NCBI GenBank assembly: GCA_043719155.1
Contig: JAYSUJ010000023.1
Location: forward strand, 1 to 29,991
Direction: 5' to 3'
Source: JBBQKQ01 sp043719155
GTDB lineage: Bacteria > Patescibacteriota > Minisyncoccia > Phycocordibacterales > UBA5272
DNA: 29,991 nt
Each line of letters starts with the position of its first letter. The first letter of the stretch is position 1. Position numbers and translations under genes: made by a program. This document shows positions 22,175-29,991 of the stretch, in pieces. A model generated the notes under the pieces. That model had not been told where the DNA came from and did no database searches. It saw only the letters and a program-made list of their open reading frames with translations.

Positions 22175-22203
22175 AGTATACAGCCTCTGCCAATCTCGGG
22201 CAA
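22175..22203 (-). promoter_or_regulatory. Promoter of the 573-aa coiled-coil gene
   Basis: Minus strand TTGCCC (22198-22203), 17 nt, TATACT (22175-22180), about 28 nt before the ATG. Confidence 0.45.
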
Positions 22204-22225
22204 ACTTTTATGCACAAGATATATT

Positions 22226-23365
22226 TTATTCTAAATAATTTTGGAAATTTTCTGGGTTTACTACAGCGCAATTGGCTTTGGGGTAATCTTTTAAAAAATC
22301 TGTAAAAACAGGATTTTCTTTGCCCCATTTGCACTCGTAAGCAAAAATTTCAGTTTGGCTATTGGTTTTAATAATGTCTATCTCTTTATTATTTTTCTTG
22401 TTTCGCCAAAACATAAACTCTTCAAATGAGTATTGATTTAAGTTACTTTTTTTATATAATTCCATGAATATATAATTTTCCCATAATCCACCTATCTCTA
22501 CTGGATTTCTACTGCTTAAGTCTGAAAAGTTACCAACCACTGCGTTGCGAATTCCTAGATCATAAAAGTAATACTTTCTGGGCTTGTTTATCTCATTTCT
22601 TGGATTAGTGCTAAAAGTATTTATTTTTTTAATTACAAAAGTTTTCTGTAAAATATCTAAATATCTTCCGACTTTTTTGGGGTCGTTGGCCCCAGTGTCT
22701 TTTGAAAGTTTATTAATAGTTACTTCTTGCCCGATCTGATAAGCCAAAGCCTTGACAATGTCTAAAAGCAATTCCGGAGACTTAATTTTGTCCAAAGCCA
22801 AAATGTCTTTAAATAGATAAGTAGAAATAAGTTCAGTGAGTTTGCTTTTTTTAAACAAATTATTTTCCTCAAGGAAAATTTCTGGGTAAAAGCCATAAAT
22901 TAAGAATTTCTCTAGGTGTTGTTTTTTCTCATAAGTGCTACCCTCGATTTCACTGTAGGCAATTGGTAAAAGCATCATGGTAAATTGTCTGCCAACCAGC
23001 GGCTCGCCTACTTGTTGAGAAAGCTCAAAAGAAGATGAGCCAGTTAAAACTATTTTCTTGTCTGGGAATTCGTCAATAATTATTTTTGCAACCCAGTCTA
23101 TGTTAGGAATGTTTTGTGCCTCGTCAATAACTATCACATCATAATCTTTGGCATAGTCTAAAATCTCTGTTCGATATTGTCGAGTAAAGAGTTTTCGAAG
23201 CTCTAAGTCGTCTCCCAGATCGTATTTACATCTGAGTTCTTTTGGTAGGTTTGCCAAGTAGTTTTTCACTAAAGTGGTTTTACCAACACGTCTTGGCCCA
23301 TAAAGCATAACTACCCTGCCCCTAGCTTGGTACTCCTCTATCGTTTGTTTTCTCTGGATTTTCAT
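22226..23365 (-). CDS. AAA-type ATPase with DUF4143 C-terminal domain (COG1373)
   Basis: A 379-aa protein. Walker A is GPRRVGKTT (residues 23-31), Walker B is VIVIDEAQ (77-84) and the sensor strand is KIVLTGSSSFEL. The C-terminal half is the winged-helix/DUF4143 region and ends in a nuclease-like core, NKEIDII then FAYECKWG, resembling the D-(D/E)XK pattern of this family. These ATPases are abundant in archaea and CPR bacteria; their function is not settled, though some are suspected selfish or toxin-like elements. Length is normal. A 22-bp imperfect inverted repeat lies right before the ATG (23371-23422) and may be its operator, which would suit autoregulation. Confidence 0.9.
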   Translation of the reverse strand: MKIQRKQTIEEYQARGRVVMLYGPRRVGKTTLVKNYLANLPKELRCKYDLGDDLELRKLFTRQYRTEILDYAKDYDVIVIDEAQNIPNIDWVAKIIIDEFPDKKIVLTGSSSFELSQQVGEPLVGRQFTMMLLPIAYSEIEGSTYEKKQHLEKFLIYGFYPEIFLEENNLFKKSKLTELISTYLFKDILALDKIKSPELLLDIVKALAYQIGQEVTINKLSKDTGANDPKKVGRYLDILQKTFVIKKINTFSTNPRNEINKPRKYYFYDLGIRNAVVGNFSDLSSRNPVEIGGLWENYIFMELYKKSNLNQYSFEEFMFWRNKKNNKEIDIIKTNSQTEIFAYECKWGKENPVFTDFLKDYPKANCAVVNPENFQNYLE

Positions 23366-23370
23366 GTTTA

Positions 23371-23422
23371 TGTGGTATCACATACCCTAAAAAATGCAAC
23401 TTTTAGGGTGTACCATGCCACA
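23371..23422. promoter_or_regulatory. Long imperfect inverted repeat upstream of the ATPase gene
   Basis: Arms of 22 nt (23371-23392 and 23401-23422) match at 17 positions around an 8-nt centre. The inner nine (ACCCTAAAA) and outer five (TGTGG) pair perfectly. It begins 5 nt before the start codon. An operator or mRNA hairpin is likely. Confidence 0.5.
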
Positions 23423-23482
23423 AAAACAAAAACTCTTGATTTTAAAGGGTTTTTCTGCATTTTTTAACCTCAGGGTACTGTC

Positions 23483-23503
23483 ATCCCGAGCTCGACCCGG
23501 GAT
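23483..23503. repeat. GC-rich short palindromic element in the gap before the 92-aa gene
   Basis: ATCCCG (23483-23488) pairs with CGGGAT (23498-23503), preceded by GTC and followed by CTAG. It resembles the dispersed GTCATCCCG...CGGGATC palindromes seen in several bacterial groups. It stands out from AT-rich surroundings. The rest of the 23423-23618 gap shows only A/T runs. Confidence 0.4.
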
Positions 23504-23618
23504 CTAGGTAGTTGCGGGAAAAGAAATTAGTGAAGCCTTCTTTTTAAAAGTAACATTTTGTAATTCTCATCTTTAAATATATGCTTTTATATTAAAAATT
23601 AATTTAATATATTTATAT

Positions 23619-23897
23619 ATGAAAATGCCAGGTAGTGCTCCAGGGGGTTTTAATGAAAGGGAAAGAAAAGAAATAATTGTAAATGCGAAAAGCCTCAACG
23701 AACTTTGCGATGCGCTTATAATGATCTGGCCGCTTAAAAAAGGCTTGTTCAGAGACACTGCTAACGTATCCGAAACTGTTAAGTTGCTGATAGGTATTTA
23801 CTGTGGGGAGATGGGTTACACACTAAAGAATATAGATAAATTTTATAGAAATAATTATTCAGTGCATAAGGTGTTGACCAGACTGATGGAAGAATAG
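23619..23897 (+). CDS. Small helical protein, first half of a probably frameshifted gene (92 aa)
   Basis: I do not recognise the family. The 92 residues contain a predicted all-helical unit with pattern N-E-L-C-D-(A)-L-I-x(5)-KKGLF. The next frame encodes a clearly similar unit (SLCEIILKYGAIKKDVF) directly downstream. The frame closes with TAG at 23895. Start ATG 23619 or 23625 is possible; a TAATAT-like box lies just before it, again leaving almost no leader. It may be a functional short protein or the front of a broken two-unit protein. No membrane helix or signal. Confidence 0.55.
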   Translation: MKMPGSAPGGFNERERKEIIVNAKSLNELCDALIMIWPLKKGLFRDTANVSETVKLLIGIYCGEMGYTLKNIDKFYRNNYSVHKVLTRLMEE

Positions 23898-24202
23898 AGG
23901 AACAGACCCATAAAGAAAATCAAGAGTTTCGGGCAAACGTAAGTGAACTAATTAAAAATGTATACAATATTGATAGTCTCTGTGAAATTATACTAAAGTA
24001 CGGGGCTATTAAAAAAGACGTATTTGGTGGATATACAGACCTACCTGCAACATGCGCAATTATAAGAAATGCTTACTATACCTTTAACGAGGGGTTTCTA
24101 AAACATCTTGACAATGCCTATAAACAGCTTGGTCTTCATGTCGCGTTGCAGAAATTAATAAGTAAAAATAGTATACGCAATAGAGCTTTTCTCGTTTTTT
24201 GA
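23870..24202 (+). pseudogene. Second half of the frameshifted gene (open frame without a start codon)
   Basis: From 23870 the frame shifted by -1 relative to the 92-aa gene is open for 110 codons to TGA at 24200-24202. It has no ATG, GTG or TTG near its beginning. It translates to a helical segment (FRANVSELIKNVYNIDSLCEIIL, then YGAIKKDVFGGYTDLP) similar to the upstream unit, with the same C-x(9)-KK-x-(L/V)-F spacing. The frames overlap at 23870-23897. Either one base change broke a two-repeat protein of about 194 aa, or a -1 ribosomal shift joins the halves. No classic A-AAA-AAG slippery site is visible in the overlap, so a broken gene or a sequencing error is likelier. Confidence 0.6.
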
Positions 24203-24227
24203 CGTTCCTTCCTTTCTTGGGTCTAGC

Positions 24228-26996
24228 CTAAGGTTTGGCGACTGGTTTTGTTTCTGTTTTTTTGTCGTCTTTTTTTGGGGTAATAGTATTACTGTAGTTA
24301 TCTTTATTTTTACCAATTTTAGTTGCAAGTTCATTAAGTTGTTTTTTATTTTTAGCAATATCTCTGACCTGGACTTCTGTTAGGTTGACTCCAGATCTGA
24401 TTGCTGATGTTGCGGCACTGTTAGCTTGTTTGATAATATGGGCTTGCAAGTCAGACACTATCTTTTCTTTGGCTTTGAACAGCTCTTCTTTCCCTCCATC
24501 TTCGTTAAATTCTTTAACAAACTTGTTTAAGGCTTCTTTGTCCTGATTTGGGTCACCGTTAGGGAGTAGTGTCTTATCTTTTGCTTCACCGAGATTAATT
24601 AAGTAATCGTCGATTACCTTTTTACTGTCAGCATTTACCGTATAGCCACTGAATATTGGGTGTCCAGAAATTTTGTTTATAAATGCATTAATTTCATTTC
24701 TCGCCGAGGGGATGTCATTTTCAATTATTCTCAGTTGTTCTTTTTTCTTTGCTTCTTTTTCCTTTGCACTTTTTTGTGCGTCTACAACGGTCGCCTCTCT
24801 GTCGGCTTTTCTTTGGGCAATTGTGGCTTCGGAATTAAACAATGGGTTTGTATTTTTTCTTGCGTTTTCTATCTGTGCATTTTTTACAGCTAATGCTCGC
24901 TTTTCATCTAAGGCTTTTTTCTTTGCATCTGCCAGGCTCTTTATTGCGGTAACCTGGGTGTCTTCTGCCTTACTGTAGCCTGTTTTTTTGTCAGGCATAA
25001 ACATTTCAGAAGAGCGATTGTAAGTTTTACCATTTAATGTGGTTCTTCCTTTTTCGTTTATTTCAGAAATTGCTTTTGCTATTTGGTCTGCTGTTGCTTT
25101 CCCACCGTCAAAATCAACTTTAGACTTGTCTTTGACTTTCTCGTATTCTGCATTTGTGAGGTGTTCGTACTCGGCTTCTTTTTCTAACTTAGCTGCTCGT
25201 GCGTCGTTCTTTGCTTTCAGTTTGTCGTCGGCGATTTTCTTGCTGCCAGCTTCTACAGCTTTCCCAGCATTAAGTTTTGACACATCGAACATTTGTCCTG
25301 GAATTTTGGCTGCATACTGTGCAGCTTTTCCTAAAGTTTTTGAATTTCTGGGATCATAAGTATAGGTTTGTAGCTTTGTACCGGCTTTGTTCATATTTTT
25401 ACCTACTGAGCTTAGCCATTTGAATTGGCTTTTCCTATCGATTGTACTTCCTAATCCGGAAAGAGCTCTACCTGCTACTGTTCCTAAGCCGAAAGTGCCA
25501 GCCCTACTAATTAAGTTAGCTGTACCGGCAATCTTCTTCCCCAACATGTAATTTGTTGCAGCTGAAGTCCACTTTTTAAAATGTGTGCCTTCTGCCCCAA
25601 ATTGAATAGAATTTAATTTATCAAATAAAACTTTAGTTAGTCCAAAAAGAACTGCAAATTTGAAAAGAACTATCATAGACATTAAAAAGTTTGGTGGAAA
25701 GCGACTAGTGTCTTTCATCTCACTAGTTCCCTTTATGATAGAGACAGCTGTCTCGCCACTGATGATACTGGACGCCAAAACGCCTATTAAAAATATAAAC
25801 AAAAGCATGACTGGCACTTTGACCAAGGCCTCCATAAAGTCACCCTCTAGCTTGCCGGTCAACTTTCGTACTTGGTCAGCCAAGTCTTTGGAAGGCCCGT
25901 CTTTTAAAAATAAACGAAAGAACATGTCCAAAGCAATGAGAGGTGAAATCACCATGGCCAAGAGTAAAAACAAACCACGCAAAAGGAGCATCCAAGACAT
26001 GTAACACATTAGGTATATCATTCCTATCAAAATTATAGCTCGGCCAAGCTCAAAGGCAAAAGTCCCCTCCAGAGTATTTTTCTCTCCGGGCACCCCTTTG
26101 GTAGTTTCATTTTTTCGTAAATCTCCAGAGCCGATAGCGTCCATCAGATAGTTACCATAGCTCATTGGGGCACCAGTAAATGCTGGGGTCCGAAACTCGT
26201 TTATGTCTTTAGTGCCTTTGGGCTTTATGGCTAAAGTGTAGGCCTGTAAAGATAAAATATTAGATATATCTATGGCTACTTTTACAAAAAGCAAAGAAAA
26301 GTTTACAACTATAGAAAAAACCAAGAGACCGATAAATTTTTTCCTAGTAGACTCGAAACCCTCGAACATACTAAAAACTGCATGGTAAATGATAATAACC
26401 AAAATAGCGATATTTAAAAAATCCCTGATCACTCCCCATAAATAATAAATAAGGCCGTCTCCATTGCCAAGTATGGGGTCACCTATGCCCACACTGCCAT
26501 ATGGGCTGTCTATGTTTAATTTTAAATCTACAAAGTTGGTTTTAAATTTGACTATCGTCATGTAGACAATATAATCTAGAAAAGCAGAGGCACCAGTAAG
26601 TAAATAACTAAGACCTGTGTTTATTTTTCCCATCAGCCAACCAAAAATAGAGTCGGCAAGGAAAGTCAGACAGCCAGCAAGAGAAATGCTAATTGTGTCA
26701 CAACCTGTCCCAGTTGGCCTGTCTGTACAATCCCCTTTTGAATCTATTATCTTACCTCTCAGCCTACATTCTTTTCCCTTATCAACGCGAGTATCATCTT
26801 TTTTTATCTCTTCGGCTGTCTTCCCTTGGTTAGAAATTTCTCGGTCCATTAGAGTTCTACATTCCAAGTTGACACCAGGAAGTGGCAACCGTTTGCACTC
26901 CTCTAATGTTATAGCAGAAACTTTTGTTGTACTATAAAAAAAGAGAGTAAATAAAAAAAACAAGAGAAATGATTTGGATAAAATTCTCCTTAACAT
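24228..26996 (-). CDS. VirB6/TrbL-like type IV secretion membrane protein (922 aa)
   Basis: A signal peptide (residues 1-28, cut after VSA) and a short Cys-containing external region (CKRLPLPGV, CRTLM, CRLRG, CTDRP, CDTI) come first. Six or more membrane helices follow between about 105 and 465 (for example YYLWGVIRDFLNIAILVIIIYHAVF and MCYMSWMLLLRGLFLLLAMVISPLIALD). That arrangement matches VirB6/TrbL channel components. The remaining roughly 450 residues are soluble, Ala/Lys/Glu-rich and coiled-coil-like (AKNDARAAKLEKEAEYE, KEKEAKKKEQL). VirB6-like proteins of this large type are common in Parcubacteria, often beside a VirB4 ATPase, which would lie outside the window. The gene lies downstream of the exported-protein pair at 27037-29488 on the same strand and is probably part of that operon. 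Substrate unknown. Confidence 0.75.
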   Translation of the reverse strand: MLRRILSKSFLLFFLFTLFFYSTTKVSAITLEECKRLPLPGVNLECRTLMDREISNQGKTAEEIKKDDTRVDKGKECRLRGKIIDSKGDCTDRPTGTGCDTISISLAGCLTFLADSIFGWLMGKINTGLSYLLTGASAFLDYIVYMTIVKFKTNFVDLKLNIDSPYGSVGIGDPILGNGDGLIYYLWGVIRDFLNIAILVIIIYHAVFSMFEGFESTRKKFIGLLVFSIVVNFSLLFVKVAIDISNILSLQAYTLAIKPKGTKDINEFRTPAFTGAPMSYGNYLMDAIGSGDLRKNETTKGVPGEKNTLEGTFAFELGRAIILIGMIYLMCYMSWMLLLRGLFLLLAMVISPLIALDMFFRLFLKDGPSKDLADQVRKLTGKLEGDFMEALVKVPVMLLFIFLIGVLASSIISGETAVSIIKGTSEMKDTSRFPPNFLMSMIVLFKFAVLFGLTKVLFDKLNSIQFGAEGTHFKKWTSAATNYMLGKKIAGTANLISRAGTFGLGTVAGRALSGLGSTIDRKSQFKWLSSVGKNMNKAGTKLQTYTYDPRNSKTLGKAAQYAAKIPGQMFDVSKLNAGKAVEAGSKKIADDKLKAKNDARAAKLEKEAEYEHLTNAEYEKVKDKSKVDFDGGKATADQIAKAISEINEKGRTTLNGKTYNRSSEMFMPDKKTGYSKAEDTQVTAIKSLADAKKKALDEKRALAVKNAQIENARKNTNPLFNSEATIAQRKADREATVVDAQKSAKEKEAKKKEQLRIIENDIPSARNEINAFINKISGHPIFSGYTVNADSKKVIDDYLINLGEAKDKTLLPNGDPNQDKEALNKFVKEFNEDGGKEELFKAKEKIVSDLQAHIIKQANSAATSAIRSGVNLTEVQVRDIAKNKKQLNELATKIGKNKDNYSNTITPKKDDKKTETKPVAKP

Positions 26997-27036
26997 ACCC
27001 TTGAGTATAGCTTATTTTTTTAGAAATCGGGAAAAA

Positions 27037-28758
27037 TTAACTGGTTCTCGCAGAGGAAGCTGCGTCGGCGCATTTTTGCAACAAGTCTTTTACTACATCT
27101 CGTACTTTTAGGATTTCGGTTTGGTTTAGCTTGTCTTTTAATTGAAAATTTATCTGAGTTATGAGGTCGATATGGCTTTCATTTGGGGTTTTTAAGGCAT
27201 TGGCCCAAGTGGTTTTTAATTTGTCACGATAGTCAGTATAGGTTTTTTTGGATGTATCAAAACTTTTAATAGTTGCAGCTCTGGTTTGTACTGGCAAAAA
27301 GCGGCAAGCGGCAGTTGAAGAGGCGTAAAGAGCTTTGCCTGAGTCAAAGTAAAGGACTATCAGGTCTAAATTGGAAACCAAAGTGTCATAGTTTTTTTGA
27401 GCAGCTTTTAAATCAGCACCCCCAGCGACCGTACCACCTGGGTTGGTGCCAGCACCACCTGAGGCAGAGCCAAAATTGGATGCAATGTCAGGGTCTATCA
27501 GATTGCCATTTCGCACTCGATCGCCGATGTTGTTGATGACTCCGTCAGCACCTAAAACTGAGGAAGGTGAAAAGGCTTGGGTATATGGTAAAGAGGTGAT
27601 TTGTCTTAAAACTTCTTGGTTGACCAAAACTGGCTCTTGCCTATATCGGGTACAGTCAGCTTCGTAAAACTTGACCTCGCTCGGGTCTTTTCCACTAGCT
27701 GTTTCTACACAAGGGCGGCTGCCCATGACCCCGTCTTTAAATTGGCTTTTTATTTCCAGCTGCCCTCTGGCTAGTCTTTCCTCTGCTGCCAGCACCCCGC
27801 GGGTGATTATCTGCCCTGCGTCTAAGGCTGTCCAACATTGAGGTGGGTTTTTCCCGATAGACCAAAGTTCTTCACACTCTCTCGAAAGTTCTACGTCATA
27901 GTCGGTTTCGGTTGGAGGTCGGGATTTTTGAAAACCTAAAACCACTTCTGATATTTCTCGCCCGTAAAGTGGGTATCTTTTTATTCGCTCTATTTCTTTC
28001 TCTAGGTCGGCTTCGTAAATTTTTTTTAATAGACATGCTTCGTCAGCATAGCAGTTGTCGGCCAAGTTTTTGAGTTCTTTTGCAGTTTGCTCTGAAAGTT
28101 TTTTGCTTGCTTGGGCCATGTTTTGATACTCCTCACAAAATTTTAATGTATTGGCTTGGCGTACCTCGTTGCCGCTCAGGGCCACATACCTCTCGATACT
28201 TTTTAATATTTCTTCAACTGTTGGCAAGCTTGTTGGCACCGTACTTATGCCGCTGGAAACTCCCGGCACACTGTACACATTTTGAGACCCAGAGTATCTG
28301 GCACAAAGCTCATTAGCCTTGCCCTGCACGGTTTGGTTGCTGTATTGGGTGGCCTGCCTAACATTGTTATTGTTTAGGTTTGGGTTTTGGGGGCTAGCTT
28401 GCCCACCACCAGTTTGGGCACCACCCTGGCCGCCACCAGCAGCTGATGAAGAGACAACAACTGTTACAGCCGCGTTGGTGCTAAAAGTCTTACCAAGATT
28501 GTCAATACAAGTAAAAGTGTAGCTGACTGTTTTAGTGGGAGAAAGTAAAATGTTTCCATTTTCTGGAACTATACTTTTGCTATAAGTGTCACCACTCACT
28601 GTACAGCTGCCTTTCTTGGCCTCGGTGGTTACTATTTTAACTGTAGTTTTTTGCCCTACCCCCACACTTTGGGTTACAGGTGTAACAGAAATACTCGCAG
28701 CACTAGCTGTCTGAAGAAATGTAAAAACAAAAAGAAATTTTAAAAAATTATTGAACAT
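27037..28758 (-). CDS. Exported protein with Ig-like N-terminal domain (573 aa), unknown function
   Basis: Signal peptide 1-20 (cut after TASA). Residues 22-105 form a beta-sandwich of Ig/bacterial surface type (SVTPVTQSVGVGQKTTVKIV ... VSYTFTCIDN, with a likely Cys pair CTVSG/CIDN). A Gly/Gln linker (GGGQGGAQTGGGQ) follows, then a long helical, Cys-containing region (CEEYQNMAQASKKLSEQTAKEL, CYADEACLLKKIYEADLEKEI), a second Gly-rich linker, and a helical end with a further Cys. I do not recognise the whole. Its start overlaps the end of the upstream gene by 11 nt, so they are translationally coupled. It is probably an external component or substrate of the same secretion system. Confidence 0.8.
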   Translation of the reverse strand: MFNNFLKFLFVFTFLQTASAASISVTPVTQSVGVGQKTTVKIVTTEAKKGSCTVSGDTYSKSIVPENGNILLSPTKTVSYTFTCIDNLGKTFSTNAAVTVVVSSSAAGGGQGGAQTGGGQASPQNPNLNNNNVRQATQYSNQTVQGKANELCARYSGSQNVYSVPGVSSGISTVPTSLPTVEEILKSIERYVALSGNEVRQANTLKFCEEYQNMAQASKKLSEQTAKELKNLADNCYADEACLLKKIYEADLEKEIERIKRYPLYGREISEVVLGFQKSRPPTETDYDVELSRECEELWSIGKNPPQCWTALDAGQIITRGVLAAEERLARGQLEIKSQFKDGVMGSRPCVETASGKDPSEVKFYEADCTRYRQEPVLVNQEVLRQITSLPYTQAFSPSSVLGADGVINNIGDRVRNGNLIDPDIASNFGSASGGAGTNPGGTVAGGADLKAAQKNYDTLVSNLDLIVLYFDSGKALYASSTAACRFLPVQTRAATIKSFDTSKKTYTDYRDKLKTTWANALKTPNESHIDLITQINFQLKDKLNQTEILKVRDVVKDLLQKCADAASSARTS

Positions 28759-29488
28759 ACCTGTTGGAAATTATATCAAACATCGTCACTAAATATTTGT
28801 TTATCCACAGTTTGTAAACCGTGGAGTCGCTTTCCTTTGCTAGTTCTTTTAAAATATAGGAAACTTGCTTTAAGTTTTCAATAGTATTTTTAGCCCTAAC
28901 TTCGTATATTTTTGGAGTGGCTAGTTGGCTGGTTTTTTCTGCTAAAATATCGTATTCGGTGGCTATGCGCAAGAGAGTTTCTTTGTCATAACTAGACAAA
29001 GACAAAAGCTCGCTTCCCCCATTGGTTTGAGCTGCTAAAATCTTACCCTCGGTAGTTAAGCCCTTTGCTTTTGACTCTGAAAATATTTTTTCGTAACTTG
29101 TATTGTAATTAGTTTTAGAGAAAATAGTGCTGGCAACAATATTTGGCAAGCTTTCGTTGGAAACAGAATTTGGGACATGTAGTCTTGTGTCTATCTCGTT
29201 TTGAAATTCGTCCAAGATGTTCCCCACATCAGTTGAGCTGCCATTTTTTGTTTGCTCTAAATATATTTTCTTTAAATATTTGTTATAGATTTCGTCTTCT
29301 GGGTTTCCACTGTCTACACTTTGTAGAAACTCTTTCTTGGAAATCTTTTTGCCGTTTGTGCTTTCGGTACTTGCCGAGTTGTCACTGTGACCTCCAAATC
29401 TAAATATTGCAAAAGTTAAAAGAACAAACAGGAAAATAATTGTTATGACCGCCCCGCTTGCCCCACTAGTGTTCTCGCTTTCATTCAT
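28748..29488 (-). CDS. Single-pass membrane protein of unknown function (246 aa)
   Basis: Residues 14-33 (AVITIIFLFVLLTFAIFRFG) form a membrane helix near the N-terminus. The rest is a polar, helical domain predicted outside the membrane, with several paired helices (LLRIATEYDILAEKTSQLA, TIENLKQVSYILKELAKE). There is no lipobox or signal-peptidase site, so it is membrane-anchored. It is the first gene of a leftward operon: its last 11 nt overlap the start of the 573-aa gene, which is followed by the VirB6-like gene. It is divergent from the Gly-rich protein at 29549. Function unknown. Confidence 0.8.
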   Translation of the reverse strand: MNESENTSGASGAVITIIFLFVLLTFAIFRFGGHSDNSASTESTNGKKISKKEFLQSVDSGNPEDEIYNKYLKKIYLEQTKNGSSTDVGNILDEFQNEIDTRLHVPNSVSNESLPNIVASTIFSKTNYNTSYEKIFSESKAKGLTTEGKILAAQTNGGSELLSLSSYDKETLLRIATEYDILAEKTSQLATPKIYEVRAKNTIENLKQVSYILKELAKESDSTVYKLWINKYLVTMFDIISNRYVQ

Positions 29489-29548
29489 GTACTGAGTTTA
29501 ACATCTATTTTGCATAACAAAAAATAACTTTAATGCTACACTTTGTTG

Positions 29549-29991
29549 GTGAAAAACTTTAGGAAAAAAAGTTGGGTTTTTTTATATTTTGTTTTAGTCT
29601 TCATCTCTTCCTTTTCTCTTTCTTTTGCTCAAATCTCGAGCCTCTTAAATGGACCTGAAACAAGTTTTAAAACAAACACTGGTGGAGGTAGTTTGGACTT
29701 GCCCTACAAAGTGGATTTCACCCAAAAAGAACTAGATTTTCTAAAAAAGATAGACGTGGCTACGCTCCAAAAAATTCTTCAAATAGTGAAAATTATATTA
29801 GATAAAAATGTTAAGCCATCAACAATCTCAAATACTACGCCCCAGCAAACCAACCCCTATTTGCCTGCGAGTAGTAATAACCCAGCTGGGGTAAATGGTG
29901 GAGGTGGGTCTTCACAAGGTCAAAGTCAGGGAAACCCTTTTTTAGATAATTCTGGTGGTCTTAGTGGAGCGGCAGGAGGAGGGGGCGGCGG
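29549..29991 (+). CDS. Secreted Gly-rich protein, N-terminal part (runs off the right edge)
   Basis: A frame open from 29534 to the window end has no ATG near its beginning. GTG at 29549 is the best start (TTG at 29546 and 29543 are alternatives), because it gives a proper signal peptide: VKNFRKKSWVF, then a hydrophobic core and SLSFA before the likely cut. The mature part has an amphipathic helix pair (FTQKELDFLKKIDVATLQKIL), a Thr/Pro/Asn linker and then Gly/Ser/Gln-rich sequence ending in a poly-Gly run. No family is recognised. It is divergent from the 246-aa gene with a 60-nt AT-rich gap, which suggests shared regulation with the secretion-like operon. Confidence 0.65.
   Translation, partial: MKNFRKKSWVFLYFVLVFISSFSLSFAQISSLLNGPETSFKTNTGGGSLDLPYKVDFTQKELDFLKKIDVATLQKILQIVKIILDKNVKPSTISNTTPQQTNPYLPASSNNPAGVNGGGGSSQGQSQGNPFLDNSGGLSGAAGGGGG

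Noticed and set aside
6312..24202. UGA read as glycine (as in Gracilibacteria/SR1)
   Set aside because: TGA ends comEC with an ATGA overlap, and no conserved gene contains an in-frame TGA.
28801..28809. TTATCCACA, an exact DnaA box
   Set aside because: It lies inside the 246-aa coding sequence (encoding L-W-I-N), is isolated, and is far from the other boxes.
1..29991. CRISPR array or cas genes
   Set aside because: No regularly spaced direct repeats of 25-40 nt and no Cas-like proteins seen.

Overview
The window is AT-rich bacterial chromosome with small, compact genes. It looks like a member of the Candidate Phyla Radiation (Patescibacteria), most likely a Parcubacteria-type lineage. This is an inference from several things: tRNAs without an encoded CCA beside a CCA-adding enzyme, ComEC split into two adjacent genes, a fibre-like surface protein built on N-A-T/S repeats, a VirB6-like membrane protein surrounded by unrecognised secreted partners, and many genes without a Shine-Dalgarno sequence. 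TGA is used as a stop, so this is not one of the UGA-glycine lineages.

Layout. Positions 1-6878 are transcribed leftward: a surface fibre protein cut by the window edge, fusA (EF-G), two G+C-richer single-gene units (a small membrane protein and a lipoprotein), rpsG (S7), a membrane-anchored unknown protein, tRNA-Gly(TCC) and a YraN-like nuclease. From 7029 transcription runs mostly rightward: tRNA-Gly(GCC), tRNA-Arg(TCG), cca, recJ, rnhA and the split comEC. Then come rpmB, an M50 protease, a divergent response regulator/histidine kinase pair, tRNA-Pro(TGG), mscL, tRNA-Glu(TTC) and HU. An IS30-family element (about 18263-19305) sits just upstream of a high-GC SPFH/stomatin-like gene. From 20425 to the end the genes are mostly envelope or secretion related: a low-complexity coiled-coil protein, a DUF4143-type ATPase, a frameshifted unknown gene, a large VirB6/TrbL-like membrane protein, two further exported proteins and a divergent Gly-rich secreted protein cut by the right edge.

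The most striking signal is at the pivot where transcription diverges (about 6880-7028). This AT-rich gap holds three DnaA-box-like 9-mers, and seven near-palindromic matches to the ParB centromere site parS (TGTTTCACGTGAAACA) lie in and at the start of the adjacent cca gene; an eighth, weaker one lies near rpsG. Together they suggest a replication origin plus centromere segment embedded in housekeeping genes. A second motif, TAAAAGACAT, occurs nine times in the first 12.3 kb, including inside an apparent insertion in cca and as a perfect inverted repeat in comEC.

Two gene styles coexist. Several native genes have a -10 box only 6-12 nt before the start codon and so are probably leaderless. 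Four G+C-richer genes (195 aa, 136 aa, 72 aa and SPFH) look like self-contained units: promoter with 17-bp spacing, Shine-Dalgarno sequence and strong hairpin terminator. In the SPFH unit the IS30 element separates the likely promoter from the gene.
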